A DNA stretch of 64,000 nucleotides from Amycolatopsis umgeniensis. Its GTDB lineage: Bacteria > Actinomycetota > Actinomycetes > Mycobacteriales > Pseudonocardiaceae. The stretch's first letter is position 1. Each line of letters opens with the position of its first letter. Under the pieces are notes generated by a model, which searched no databases, had not been told where the DNA came from, and worked only from the letters and a program-made list of their open reading frames with translations. The position numbers and the translations under genes are program-made. The stretch lies in NCBI RefSeq assembly GCF_014205155.1, contig NZ_JACHMX010000001.1:2480001-2544000 (forward strand), written 5' to 3'. This document shows positions 53,895 to 62,115 of the stretch, one piece after another.

Positions 53895-54755
53895 ATGGCC
53901 GCCATGCGCAAGAGAAATCCGGTGGTCAAGGCCGTCGCCACCGTGCTGGCCGTGGCGATCGCCGCCGGCCTCGGTCTGTGGCTGTACGCCGCGGACCGGA
54001 CCGCGGGCGACACCGGGCACTGGGTCGGCTCGCACGATCCGGACCGGATCGAGGTCACCGCGTCCGTGCTCAAGGTGGACGCCGCCGCGCGGGAAGCGGT
54101 GCTGCGCGTACTGGTCATCCCGCTCGGCCGGTTCGGCGAAGACGACGGTGTCGCGCCCACCGGCGAACTGAGGCTGCTGAACTCCTCCAGTCTCCGGGGC
54201 GACCACGTCTTCCCCGCGCACCAGCGGATCTCCAGTCTCGATCTCCCGATCGCGCTGGCCGGCGGGGCCGTCACCGACTACCCCTTCGACGGCTACGAGG
54301 CGAGGATCGAGTTCGCGGCGGCCCACAACGGGGAGCCCGCCCCCGTGCTGTTCACACTGGACAAAGTGGACAGTCTGTTTTCCTTCTCCGTCAAGAACTA
54401 TCGCGCCTCCGACGATCAAGGCGGTCTCGACGTCCGGTTCAGCCGCTCCACCAGCGTGCTGGTCTTCGCCTTCTTCATGATGATCACCATGTGGGGACTG
54501 GCCATCGCGGTGTTCTTCGGCGCACGGCATCTGATCGCACGACGGCGCGGCCTGGTCTGGCCGTCGTTCGGGTTCATGGCCGCGACGTTGTTCGCGCTCG
54601 CCGGATTCCGCAATCTCGCCCCGGGCTCGCCACCGATCGGCTCACTGCTCGACTACACGGCCTTCCTGTGGGCCGAGGTCGTCATCGCGCTGTGCGTCGT
54701 GGTCTCAGTCGTGACCGGGGCGATCACCGAACACGGCAAACCGGACTCCGGATGA
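53895..54755 (+). CDS. DUF4436 family membrane protein
   Basis: A 286-residue protein. One N-terminal helix (about residues 10-32), an extracytoplasmic beta-rich domain (about 35-185, VTDYPFDGYEARIEF), then three helices (about 190-275, VLVFAFFMMITMWGLAIAVFF). This matches DUF4436, a family with no assigned function, found in actinobacterial membranes. Start ATG at 53895 or 53904. The alpha/beta hydrolase gene starts 13 nt after its stop. Confidence 0.85.
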   Translation: MAAMRKRNPVVKAVATVLAVAIAAGLGLWLYAADRTAGDTGHWVGSHDPDRIEVTASVLKVDAAAREAVLRVLVIPLGRFGEDDGVAPTGELRLLNSSSLRGDHVFPAHQRISSLDLPIALAGGAVTDYPFDGYEARIEFAAAHNGEPAPVLFTLDKVDSLFSFSVKNYRASDDQGGLDVRFSRSTSVLVFAFFMMITMWGLAIAVFFGARHLIARRRGLVWPSFGFMAATLFALAGFRNLAPGSPPIGSLLDYTAFLWAEVVIALCVVVSVVTGAITEHGKPDSG

Positions 54756-54768
54756 GCATGATGGAGAC

Positions 54769-55575
54769 ATGCGCAAGAAGGTGTTGATCGGGTTGGCGGT
54801 GGCCGTCACCATCGTCGGTGTGGTCTTCGGTGGCGCGTTCGCCTTCCAGCGCAAGCTGATCTACCTGCCCGAGGGACGTCCGCCATCCAGTGCCGCCGAC
54901 GTCCTGCCCGGCGGCCGCGACGTCACGCTCACCACGGCGGACGGGCTGAATCTCGCGAGCTGGTACTTCCCCGCCGCCCAGGCGAAGGCGGCCGTGCTCG
55001 TCGCGCCGGGCAACGCCGGGAACCGGTCCTACCGCGCACCGATCGCCCGCGCGCTGACCGCACGCGGGCTCTCGGTGCTGCTCTTGGAGTACCGCGGCTA
55101 CGGGGGCAACCCCGGCGACCCGTCCGAGGACGGGCTCGCGCTGGACGTCCGCGCCGCACGGGACTTCCTGGTGCGCGAGGCAGGAACGCCGCTGGTGTAC
55201 TTCGGTGAGAGCCTCGGCTCGGCGGTCGTCACCGAACTGGCCACCGAGCATCCGCCGTCCGGGCTCGTGCTGCGCTCGCCGTTCGTCGACCTCGCGTCGG
55301 TCGGGCAGCGGCACTACCCGTTCCTGCCGGTCCGCTGGCTGCTGCGAGACGAGTTCCCGACGCGGGACAACGTCGCGCGCGTGAAGGCTCCGATCACTGT
55401 CGTCTACGGCTCCGCGGACTCGGTCGTCCCGGCCGGGCAGAGCCGCGAGGTGGCGCGGGCGGCAGGCGCCAGGACGGTCGAGGTCCCCGGCGCCGACCAC
55501 AACGACCCGGTGTTCTCGGATGGGCCGGAGCTGGTCGACGCCATCGCGGGTGCCTCAGGCGCTCCCGCGCAGTGA
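54769..55575 (+). CDS. Membrane-anchored alpha/beta hydrolase (BEM46-like)
   Basis: A 268-residue hydrolase. An N-terminal helix (residues 5-26) anchors it, then FQRKLIYLPEGRPP, LVAPGNAGNRSYRAP (oxyanion region), LEYRGYGGNPGDPSEDGL, nucleophile Ser in YFGESLGSAV (about 147), Asp in VYGSADSVVP and His in GADHNDPV. This is the BEM46/FrsA-like group. Substrate unknown. Its last 21 nt overlap the end of the convergent desaturase gene. Confidence 0.9.
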   Translation: MRKKVLIGLAVAVTIVGVVFGGAFAFQRKLIYLPEGRPPSSAADVLPGGRDVTLTTADGLNLASWYFPAAQAKAAVLVAPGNAGNRSYRAPIARALTARGLSVLLLEYRGYGGNPGDPSEDGLALDVRAARDFLVREAGTPLVYFGESLGSAVVTELATEHPPSGLVLRSPFVDLASVGQRHYPFLPVRWLLRDEFPTRDNVARVKAPITVVYGSADSVVPAGQSREVARAAGARTVEVPGADHNDPVFSDGPELVDAIAGASGAPAQ

Positions 55576-56541
55576 CAGGGAGTGGCCGGGGTTGAGCTTG
55601 CGGCCGAGCCTGTCGGCCTTCGGCCAACGGACGTCCGTCGCCCAGCCTGCCTTCTCGAACAGCCAGATCAACCGCGCCGAAATGTCGAGCTGACCGCGGC
55701 GGACGCCGTGCCGGGCGCCGGTGGGGTCGGCGTGGTGGGAGTTGTGCCAGGACTCGCCCATCGAGGCGATGGCGAGCGGCCAGAAGTTCGCGGACTTGTC
55801 GCGGGCGGCGAACGGGCGGTCGCCGATCAGGTGACACAGCGAGTTCACCGACCAGGTGACGTGGTGCAGCAGCGCGACCCGGACGAGGCTCGCCCAGAAG
55901 AACGCGGTGACCGCGCCCCACCACGACAAGGTGATCACGCCGCCGAGGACGGCGGGCGCGAGCAGCGTCACGACGGTGAGCAGCGGGAACAGGCGATCGA
56001 CGCGGGCGATGTCGCGGTCGGTGAGCAGATCCGGGGCGAACCGCTGCGCGTTGGTCTTCTCGCGCTCGAACAGCCAGCCCATGTGGGCGTGCCAGAAGCC
56101 GCGGGCCAGCGCGCTCGGGCCCGTGCCGAACAGCCACGGGGAGTGCGGGTCGCCTTCGCGGTCGGCGAAGGCGTGGTGGCGCCGGTGGTCGGCCACCCAG
56201 CCGATCACCGGGCCCTGCATGGCCATGCTGCCGGTGACCGCGAGGGCGATCCGCAGGCCGCGGTTGGCTTTGAAGGCGCCGTGGGTGAAGTAGCGGTGGA
56301 AACCGACGGTCACGCCGAGGCCGGTCAGGAAGTAGAAGCCGGCGGCCAGGCCGAGGTCCACCCAGCCGAGCCCCCAGCCCCACGCGAAGGGGACGGAGGC
56401 GGCGAGTGCCAGCAGGGGCACCACCGCGAACAACTTGACGAGAAGGTTTTCGGTACTGGACTGCTCCCCGGACATCAGGGGTTGCGGCGTTCGCCGCTCT
56501 TCACTGTCCGGACTGTCCGGGGGTCTGAGAATCGAGGTCAT
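55555..56541 (-). CDS. Acyl-CoA/fatty acid delta-9-type desaturase
   Basis: A 328-residue integral membrane desaturase with the three histidine boxes of stearoyl-CoA desaturases: HRYFTH (about residue 81), HRRHH (about 118) and HNSHH (about 258), which bind the di-iron centre. Four helices surround them. It introduces a double bond into saturated acyl chains to control membrane fluidity. The ATG at 56541 is chosen because upstream sequence is not protein-like. The long 5' region carries a perfect TTCGTT-C-AACGAA palindrome, a likely repressor site. Confidence 0.93.
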   Translation of the reverse strand: MTSILRPPDSPDSEERRTPQPLMSGEQSSTENLLVKLFAVVPLLALAASVPFAWGWGLGWVDLGLAAGFYFLTGLGVTVGFHRYFTHGAFKANRGLRIALAVTGSMAMQGPVIGWVADHRRHHAFADREGDPHSPWLFGTGPSALARGFWHAHMGWLFEREKTNAQRFAPDLLTDRDIARVDRLFPLLTVVTLLAPAVLGGVITLSWWGAVTAFFWASLVRVALLHHVTWSVNSLCHLIGDRPFAARDKSANFWPLAIASMGESWHNSHHADPTGARHGVRRGQLDISARLIWLFEKAGWATDVRWPKADRLGRKLNPGHSLSLRGSA

Positions 56542-56953
56542 GTCGCCGTTTCTTGTCGAAGGCCTGCTTGTCGAAGGCCAAGTGAAGACGCGGCGCACGA
56601 AAGGTGATGCCCGCGACGAATTCTGCGCGAGCGTGCTTGGACAACACGACACCCAAAACGTTGGACCGCTTCGTTCAACGAACGGCGTCGGCCGAAGGTT
56701 CCGGTGCGGGGTAAGAGGGTTCGCGGAAAAGATCCACGTATCGGTCACCCTGGGGAGTCGCGGGATCGTGTCGCTCGGCCTGAGTGTCGAGCGGGTGGCT
56801 GAACAGCGCACTGTCCGTGCTGTGAGTTTTGACGGTGAAACCTTTCGAATGGGACCGCTCGTTCGCGGTCTTCGGCGAGGCCGGGGGCGAATTCCGCCCG
56901 TCTCGCGCTGGATCGGCGTCACGCTGAGAGAGCGTCGCCACCCTCCACGGTAC
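56542..56953. other. Long upstream region of the desaturase gene, no convincing gene
   Basis: About 410 nt without a supportable coding sequence. It holds a direct repeat CTTGTCGAAGGCC (two copies within 56552-56580), a perfect palindrome at 56670-56682 and a CCAA-CGTT-TTGG-like repeat near 56655-56666. A 103-codon open frame on the minus strand lacks a ribosome site and normal composition. Confidence 0.6.
56670..56682. promoter_or_regulatory. Palindrome TTCGTT-C-AACGAA upstream of the desaturase
   Basis: Perfect 6-bp arms around one base, about 130 nt upstream of the desaturase ATG. The form is that of a TetR-family operator; desaturase genes are commonly controlled by such acyl-CoA-sensing repressors. 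No adjacent regulator gene. Confidence 0.5.
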
Positions 56954-56981
56954 ACGCCCTGGGGCCGAAACCCCAGGGCGT
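56954..56981 (-). terminator. Hairpin after the nitroreductase-hemerythrin gene
   Basis: Perfect 11-bp arms (ACGCCCTGGGG and its complement) around CCGAAA, 10 nt beyond the stop at 56992 on the minus strand. Confidence 0.75.
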
Positions 56982-56991
56982 CCCACCCTGA

Positions 56992-57849
56992 TCAGCCGGG
57001 AGCCGGCGCCGTCACGTTGAGGGCGGCGACGACGGTTCGCTCCTCGTAGGCGAAATGTGCTTCGAGTTTCCCCGCGAGCGCGTCGAAGTCGCCGCGCAAC
57101 CGGACCGGGTCACTCTCGCCATGGACGTAACCCTCGACGAGGTCACGAATCCGCTTCTGCAGCCCCGCGACGACGACATGGTCTTCCCCGAGCTTCGTCA
57201 AAGCCGGGGCGAGCGCAGGAAACCGTTGTGCCAACATCGGAAACGCGCCCATGTCCTCACCGGCGTGATGTTTGGTCAGCGCCTCGCAGAACGAAACACA
57301 ATGCGCCCGCAGGGATTTCTCCATGGTGAGCGAATCCGCGCGACCGGCCACGATGTCTTCGACCCCGGCGCGCAGCGTCTCGAGTTCCTCCCTCAGCCAC
57401 TCGTGGACCTCCACCAGGAAGTCCCCCATACCCCGTACCCTGTCGTCGATCCGGTGCAGGATCACCACGGGCAGCTCCCGAGTCGTTTTCGCCTGGTACT
57501 CGGCGAATCCCGGATCCTCGGCGACGACCTTCGCGAACAACGCGTCCCGCTCCGCCGCGGGCGGGACGGCCGCGATCGCCTCGTAGCTCTCGGTCCCCGT
57601 CTCGATCGTGACCCGGTGGTCGTGCCGGATGTTGTGGTACCACCCCGGATGCCTCGGCGCCCCCATGTTCGAAGCGACGATGACGGTCTTGCCGTCGATT
57701 TCCAGATACCCCAACGGATTCGTGCGCTTCTTGCCACTCTTGACACCGGTGGTGGTGAGCAGGATCAGCTCCCACCCCTCGAACATGCCGCCGAGTTTCC
57801 CTTTGTTCTGCCTGAATTCTTCGATCACCTGGTCGTTGAAGCCGGTCAA
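56992..57849 (-). CDS. F420-dependent nitroreductase-like domain fused to a hemerythrin domain
   Basis: A 285-residue two-domain protein. Residues 1-135 match the DDN/FDR deazaflavin-dependent nitroreductase fold (VIEEFRQNKGKLGG, LILLTTTGVKSGKKRTNPL, VASNMGAPRHPGWYHNI), which uses F420 or binds fatty acids. Residues 150-275 are a hemerythrin-like four-helix bundle with di-iron ligands in VEVHEWLREE, HHAGEDM, GEDHVVV and EAHFAYEE. The start is TTG at 57849, fixed by AAAGGA 6 nt upstream and by the domain boundary; no ATG or GTG fits. A redox or oxygen/NO-sensing detoxification role is inferred. Confidence 0.88.
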   Translation of the reverse strand: MTGFNDQVIEEFRQNKGKLGGMFEGWELILLTTTGVKSGKKRTNPLGYLEIDGKTVIVASNMGAPRHPGWYHNIRHDHRVTIETGTESYEAIAAVPPAAERDALFAKVVAEDPGFAEYQAKTTRELPVVILHRIDDRVRGMGDFLVEVHEWLREELETLRAGVEDIVAGRADSLTMEKSLRAHCVSFCEALTKHHAGEDMGAFPMLAQRFPALAPALTKLGEDHVVVAGLQKRIRDLVEGYVHGESDPVRLRGDFDALAGKLEAHFAYEERTVVAALNVTAPAPG

Positions 57850-58244
57850 TGCGTTCCTTTCCCATCGATGCGTCGACAGGAGGGCGCGGAACCACCACCG
57901 CGAGAAGGACACGACGACAGAAACCCACTGGCACACAGGGGTTTTGAGCACACCGCATGGAGGCGTCATCCCACGAAGCGAGGATGAGTGAATACGAGAG
58001 ACGGTGTGTGCCGATCTCTGGTGGCTGAGTAGCCGCTACCTCCATGCGTAGGCCCATACGGGGCTCGGGGACGACGGTAGCACAAGGTAGGTCCGTCGCG
58101 CACCTGATGACACTTCGTCCTTCACTCTCACCACCGTGGCAACAATGCGAACACCAACGGTTTGCCCCTTCGACACTTCCTCAAGTAATCCTCTGGGATG
58201 ACGCACCGAATTCTTCAACCCGTCTCTGTCACCTAAATATGCTA
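57850..58244. other. Intergenic region between the divergent nitroreductase and HNH genes
   Basis: About 400 nt with promoters for both genes but no supportable coding sequence. GC content falls toward 58120-58250, unlike the surroundings, consistent with acquired DNA at the HNH gene. Confidence 0.55.
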
Positions 58245-58260
58245 TAGAACATGCGTTCGA
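58245..58260. promoter_or_regulatory. LexA-binding (SOS) box over the HNH gene start
   Basis: TAGAAC-ATGC-GTTCGA matches the mycobacterial-type SOS box TCGAAC-N4-GTTCGA with a single mismatch. It covers the ATG at 58251 and follows the -10 TATGCT (58238-58243), 7 nt from the ATG. LexA here would block a leaderless start. Confidence 0.72.
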
Positions 58261-59537
58261 CTGCGAGTATCGTTAATGCCGTGGCCAGCGATGACAGACC
58301 CCAGACGACACCCGCCGAGTGGTGGCGTGTCGACACGGCGACGCTGCATGCCCGTAAACAGGAACTCGAAGTCCTCAAACGCCAGTTGGATGCGGAGCAG
58401 AACGCGATCCTCGCGGAAATCAATATCCGTGGGGTGCGGGGGTGTTCGGGTCATTCGACGTTGGCGGCGATGATTTTCGAGGACTTTCATGTCACGACGA
58501 AGGAGGCCGATGATCGTGCTCACCGGGTTCTCGCGCTGTATCCCGGCCCGTCCATCGGCGGCGATCCCGAGCCGCCACTGGCGCCGCTGACCGCTGAGGC
58601 CGCTGCTGAAGGGGCGATCGGTGGTTCGCAGATCGACGCGATCATCGGGGCCTTGGCGCGGATCCCGTCCTTCGTCCCGGAAGAAGACGTGCGGGGCGGG
58701 GAGAAGATCCTCGTGGATCTCGCCCGCCACGCCGGGCCCCGCCAGATCAACCAAGCCGGACGACGACTCCTGGATGAGCTGGACCCTGACGGGAAAGAGC
58801 CCCGGGACGAGAATCCGAAAGACACGCGCCCGGAGTTGCGGTTCGTCAAACACCGCAACGGCACCCTCGGCCTCAAAGGCACCCTCGACCTCGAAACCTA
58901 CGCACGCTTGAAGTCCGACCTCGACCCCATGGCCAAACCACACAAGGCCATCGACAGCATCCGGGACTCCCGCACCCAAGACGAACGCTACGGGGATGCC
59001 TTCACCGACTATGTGCGGTTGAAGACCACGAGTCGGAACCTTCCCGGCCAGGCCGGGGAAGCCACCCACATTCTGGTGACGATGTCCTACGAGGACCTCA
59101 TTCGGGACATCGGCGAGGCCCATCTGGATCTGGTCGGTCCGATCAGTGCCACCGACGCCCGCATCCTCGCCTGCGACGCCCGCGTCCGCCCCGGAGTCCT
59201 CGGCACCGCGGGCGAACCCTTGGATATCGGCCGCTCGAAACGGACCGTCTCCCTGGCGCAGAAGTACGCGCTCACCATCCGCGACGGTGGTTGCGCGTTC
59301 CCGGGCTGCGACATGCCGGTGCCACGCTGTACGGCACACCATATTGTTTTCTGGGAACACCACGGCGAAACGAAAATCGACAACCTGGTTCTCCTGTGCA
59401 CCAAGCACCACCGGCTCATCCACCACAGTGAATGGAAAGTCCGGATCGCTCAGGATGGCCTGCCCGAATTCACCGCACCCGCCTACCTCGACCCCACCGG
59501 CCAACCCCGACGCAACACCATGCACCTCAGGACATAG
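58251..59537 (+). CDS. DUF222 domain HNH endonuclease (13E12 repeat family)
   Basis: A 428-residue protein. Residues 25-290 are the helical DUF222 domain; the C-terminal HNH nuclease motif runs from CAFPGCDMPVPRCTAHHI through VLLCTKHHRLIHH (about residues 345-395), with two CxxC-like zinc sites. The family is the REP13E12-type group, multi-copy and mobile in mycobacteria, where several members are under LexA control. TATGCT 7 nt before the ATG indicates a leaderless mRNA, and an SOS-box-like sequence overlaps the start. A lower-GC upstream region suggests transfer. Confidence 0.92.
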   Translation: MRSTASIVNAVASDDRPQTTPAEWWRVDTATLHARKQELEVLKRQLDAEQNAILAEINIRGVRGCSGHSTLAAMIFEDFHVTTKEADDRAHRVLALYPGPSIGGDPEPPLAPLTAEAAAEGAIGGSQIDAIIGALARIPSFVPEEDVRGGEKILVDLARHAGPRQINQAGRRLLDELDPDGKEPRDENPKDTRPELRFVKHRNGTLGLKGTLDLETYARLKSDLDPMAKPHKAIDSIRDSRTQDERYGDAFTDYVRLKTTSRNLPGQAGEATHILVTMSYEDLIRDIGEAHLDLVGPISATDARILACDARVRPGVLGTAGEPLDIGRSKRTVSLAQKYALTIRDGGCAFPGCDMPVPRCTAHHIVFWEHHGETKIDNLVLLCTKHHRLIHHSEWKVRIAQDGLPEFTAPAYLDPTGQPRRNTMHLRT

Positions 59538-59560
59538 GCCGAATCCGACCGCACCCGGGG

Positions 59561-59608
59561 CGAAGGGGACTTTCACCGCATCGCATGCGCCGAAGGCTCC
59601 CTTCGCGT
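59561..59608. repeat. Family B intergenic repeat, copy 3
   Basis: GCGAAGGGGACTTTC at the left pairs imperfectly with the CTCCCTTCGC at the right; an inner GCATCGCATGC palindrome lies between. It separates the convergent HNH and GNAT genes, like copies at 19812 and 40874. Confidence 0.7.
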
Positions 59609-59702
59609 CAAGCCGACGAAGAAGGATCAGGAATCGAGGTGCGCGGCGCCCCCGTTCACCCTCAACCGGATGAAGACATCACGGGCAGGTCCGAAAGGCA
59701 GT

Positions 59703-60206
59703 TCACTCCAGTGTGCCCATCGGAACCCCCGCCGACCGGTCCAACGCCAACTCCCCCGCCGTCTGCCCGCCGCTTTTCTCTCCTGTCGGAAGGAATCCGA
59801 GCCTCAGGTAGAAGCCCTCGGGGCCGTCGTCGCCCGGGTGCCAGGTGGTGGTCATGCGGTGACCGCCTCCGCGGCGAATCTCAGCGGCTACGGCCTCGAC
59901 CGCGAAGCGACCGTAGCCACGACCCTGCTGTCCGGCCGCGATGTTGAGCCGCCAGAGACCCGAACGGAGGTCGACGCCCTTGCCGTCACCGGCGAAGTCG
60001 ATGTTCAGGAAAGCCATGAGGAAACCGACGAGCCGATCGCCGTCGAGAATGAGGCGGGGCCAGGCAATGCCGGGGTACACGTATGCCTCGGCGAGGGATT
60101 TCACGATCGGCGCGACCAGATGGTCCTGGTCAGGGTGAACCTTCAGGTCGATCGCGGCATCGAAGTTGGCGGCGGTGACCTCTTCCAGCCGGATCGTCCT
60201 CGTCAT
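59703..60206 (-). CDS. GNAT family N-acetyltransferase (spermidine/BltD-like)
   Basis: A 167-residue GNAT. MTRTIRLEEVTAANFDAAIDL opens the fold, LWRLNIAAGQQGRGYGRFAVEAV holds the CoA loop (QxxGxG, about residues 97-106), and EGFYLRLGFLPTGE is the terminal motif. The pattern resembles BltD/PaiA-like polyamine acetyltransferases. TACGGT lies 6 nt before the ATG at 60206 (leaderless type). Divergent from another GNAT gene across 75 nt. Confidence 0.87.
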   Translation of the reverse strand: MTRTIRLEEVTAANFDAAIDLKVHPDQDHLVAPIVKSLAEAYVYPGIAWPRLILDGDRLVGFLMAFLNIDFAGDGKGVDLRSGLWRLNIAAGQQGRGYGRFAVEAVAAEIRRGGGHRMTTTWHPGDDGPEGFYLRLGFLPTGEKSGGQTAGELALDRSAGVPMGTLE

Positions 60207-60281
60207 GCCGCAACCGTAAGCCAGTGGGCACCTGCTGCGGAGTGCCCGCCGATCCGTCCCGACCGGGGGCATCATCGGGTC

Positions 60282-60809
60282 ATGCCGATCATCACCAGCC
60301 CCGAGCCGCTCACGCCGGATGCCACCATCCGCCCGGCCCGACTCGGAGAGGAGGACGCCGTACTCGATCTCCTCGCCGAGGCCGCGGCTTGGCTGACCGG
60401 GCGCGGGATCCACCAATGGCCGCGACGCTTCCCGTGGGAATCGCTTCACCAGCAGATCGAAACGGGCGAAGCGCTGCTGATCGTCCGGCACGGCAAGCCG
60501 ATCGCGACGTGCGCGGTCAGCGAAGCGGAGCCGGAACTTTGGGGCGAAACCACGACATCGGCCTACTACCTGGGCCGGCTCGCGGTGGCGCGGGAAGCGG
60601 CCGGTGCCGGGCTCGGGGTCCGAATCATCGGCTGGGTCGGCGAGAAGGCCGCGGCGCGGGGCAAGGCCTTCGTCCGGGTGGCGACCACGAGCACCAACCC
60701 AGCTCTGCGCGAGCTCTACGAGCGCGCGGGATTCGAGCATGTGATGGATCCGCCCGCGGCGAAGTGGCCCACCAGCCTGTACCAGCGGAGAACGACCATG
60801 AGCGACTGA
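60282..60809 (+). CDS. GNAT family N-acetyltransferase
   Basis: A 175-residue GNAT. IRPARLGEEDAVLDLLAEAAAWL opens the domain; LGRLAVAREAAGAGLGVRIIGW carries the CoA loop, here with GAGLG, and ALRELYERAGFEHV is the terminal motif. The acceptor is unknown. CATCAT lies 6 nt before the ATG. It converges with a thioesterase gene whose stop codon directly adjoins its own. Confidence 0.87.
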   Translation: MPIITSPEPLTPDATIRPARLGEEDAVLDLLAEAAAWLTGRGIHQWPRRFPWESLHQQIETGEALLIVRHGKPIATCAVSEAEPELWGETTTSAYYLGRLAVAREAAGAGLGVRIIGWVGEKAAARGKAFVRVATTSTNPALRELYERAGFEHVMDPPAAKWPTSLYQRRTTMSD

Positions 60810-61235
60810 TCACGGCAGGCCGAGGATCTCCGGCCGCGCCGCGTACTTCCGCCAGTGCTGTCCGGGATCCGGGACCAGGCGGCGTCGCTCGAGGTCGAGC
60901 AGGCCGGAGAGGCTCTCCACCTCGGCCACCACGGCGCCGTCCGGCGCGACGAACTCCTGGACGACCCGCGACACCTTGCCCGGCTCCCAGACGAACCTGG
61001 TCAAGACATCGATCCGTGCGCGGGCGCGAAGCTCGCGGCGGAACCGGATCGTCGTTTCGAGGTTGACCGGGCCGAGGTTCCCGGCTTGGAGCGCCACGGG
61101 GTCCACTCCGGCCGCCCACACGCATTCCCAGCGCGCGTGATCGGCGTACGCGAGGTAGGCGGGGCCGCGGACGTGTCCGTTGAGGTCGAGATCGTCGGTG
61201 CGGATGTCGATGGTGACGCGGAAAGGTTCGAGCAC
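60810..61235 (-). CDS. Hotdog-fold acyl-CoA thioesterase
   Basis: A 141-residue single hotdog domain: FRVTIDIRTDDLDLNGHVRGPAYLAYADHAR, with the Asp/Asn-rich loop DLDLNGHV typical of the 4-hydroxybenzoyl-CoA thioesterase group (here Asp-Leu-Asn-Gly replaces the usual Asp-x-x-Gly-H spacing). The start GTG at 61235 gives the standard N-terminus. Probably tetrameric; substrate unknown. Downstream of the AraC-type regulator by 28 nt on the same strand. Confidence 0.85.
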   Translation of the reverse strand: MLEPFRVTIDIRTDDLDLNGHVRGPAYLAYADHARWECVWAAGVDPVALQAGNLGPVNLETTIRFRRELRARARIDVLTRFVWEPGKVSRVVQEFVAPDGAVVAEVESLSGLLDLERRRLVPDPGQHWRKYAARPEILGLP

Positions 61236-61263
61236 TCCCCGATCTTCGCCTCGGCGAGCCGCT

Positions 61264-62049
61264 TCAGTCTGGAACGTTTCGGCCAGCGAGCCCGACCCAG
61301 GACCGCACGAGCGCGCCGGGTGAGGTGTCCGAGAGCCGGCGGCACTCCCGTCCGAGATGGGACTGATCCGCGTAGCCCAGATCGGCGGCGACGTCGGCGA
61401 GCGACGAATGATCCCGCGCCACGGCCTCGACCCGCTCGAGAAAACGACGGAACCGCAGTACCCGCTGCAACTCCTTGGGGCCGACACCGACTTCGTGCCG
61501 CACGTGCCGCCTAAGGCCGCGCTCGCTGACGCCCAGCGCCGCCGCCACCCGATCGGCGCGGGCACCGGGCGACCGCAGCGCGCGAGCGGCCTCGATCGAC
61601 AGCCTGTCCAGCTCGACGTCCTGGAGCCTGTCGGCGACCAGCGCCTCCAGCACCGATCGCGCTTCGGCAGGCGTCGCGCATTCGGCCAGCCGGGATTCCG
61701 CGCGGCGGGCCTTCGCGGCCCACAGTTCGCGCAAGGGGGTGGCGCTCGCCGTCAGGTCTGTCATCGGCAGCCCCAGGACAGCGCCGCCGACCCCGCACCG
61801 CAGGCGGAGCCCGACGGTCCAGTCCACCGAGGGCAGCTCGTGCCGCAGCACCCCGCGCACCGTCGTGACCGCGGTGAGCCCCCGCCTGTCCCAGACGAGG
61901 TCCACGCAGCCGTCCGGGAACACCCGCAGCGGACGGCCGCGGCCCACCCGTCCCGTCCAGGCGCTCTCGACCACGCCGGCCACCATCGCGACCGGCGTGT
62001 TTTCGCGGTACGACGACCGGCCCGAACGTCGACGCAGCGGAACACCCAC
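61264..62049 (-). CDS. AraC-family regulator with DUF6597 N-terminus
   Basis: A 261-residue regulator. The N-terminal part (residues 10-140: VAGVVESAW, LRVFPDGCVDLVWD, VLGLPMTD) matches DUF6597, common in actinobacterial AraC proteins. The C-terminal AraC DNA-binding domain shows RVAAALGVSERGLRRHVRHEVGVGPKELQRVLRF and SLADVAADLGYADQSHLGRECRR. The GTG at 62049 is preferred because CATACT lies 7 nt upstream; a longer frame exists. Likely controls the divergent unknown gene and/or the downstream thioesterase. Confidence 0.86.
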   Translation of the reverse strand: MGVPLRRRSGRSSYRENTPVAMVAGVVESAWTGRVGRGRPLRVFPDGCVDLVWDRRGLTAVTTVRGVLRHELPSVDWTVGLRLRCGVGGAVLGLPMTDLTASATPLRELWAAKARRAESRLAECATPAEARSVLEALVADRLQDVELDRLSIEAARALRSPGARADRVAAALGVSERGLRRHVRHEVGVGPKELQRVLRFRRFLERVEAVARDHSSLADVAADLGYADQSHLGRECRRLSDTSPGALVRSWVGLAGRNVPD

Positions 62050-62115
62050 GCCCCGCAGTATGCCCCCGCCCACCGACAAGATGCGCTTCACTTGATCTTG
62101 CTGAAGACTGCCAGC

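Noticed and set aside
56675..56986. 103-codon frame upstream of the desaturase
   Set aside because: It lacks a ribosome site and recognisable domain, and it overlaps the hairpin and operator-like palindromes.
58036..58218. 60-codon minus-strand frame between the nitroreductase and HNH genes
   Set aside because: Short, TTG-started, no ribosome site, and in a lower-GC region where such frames arise by chance.
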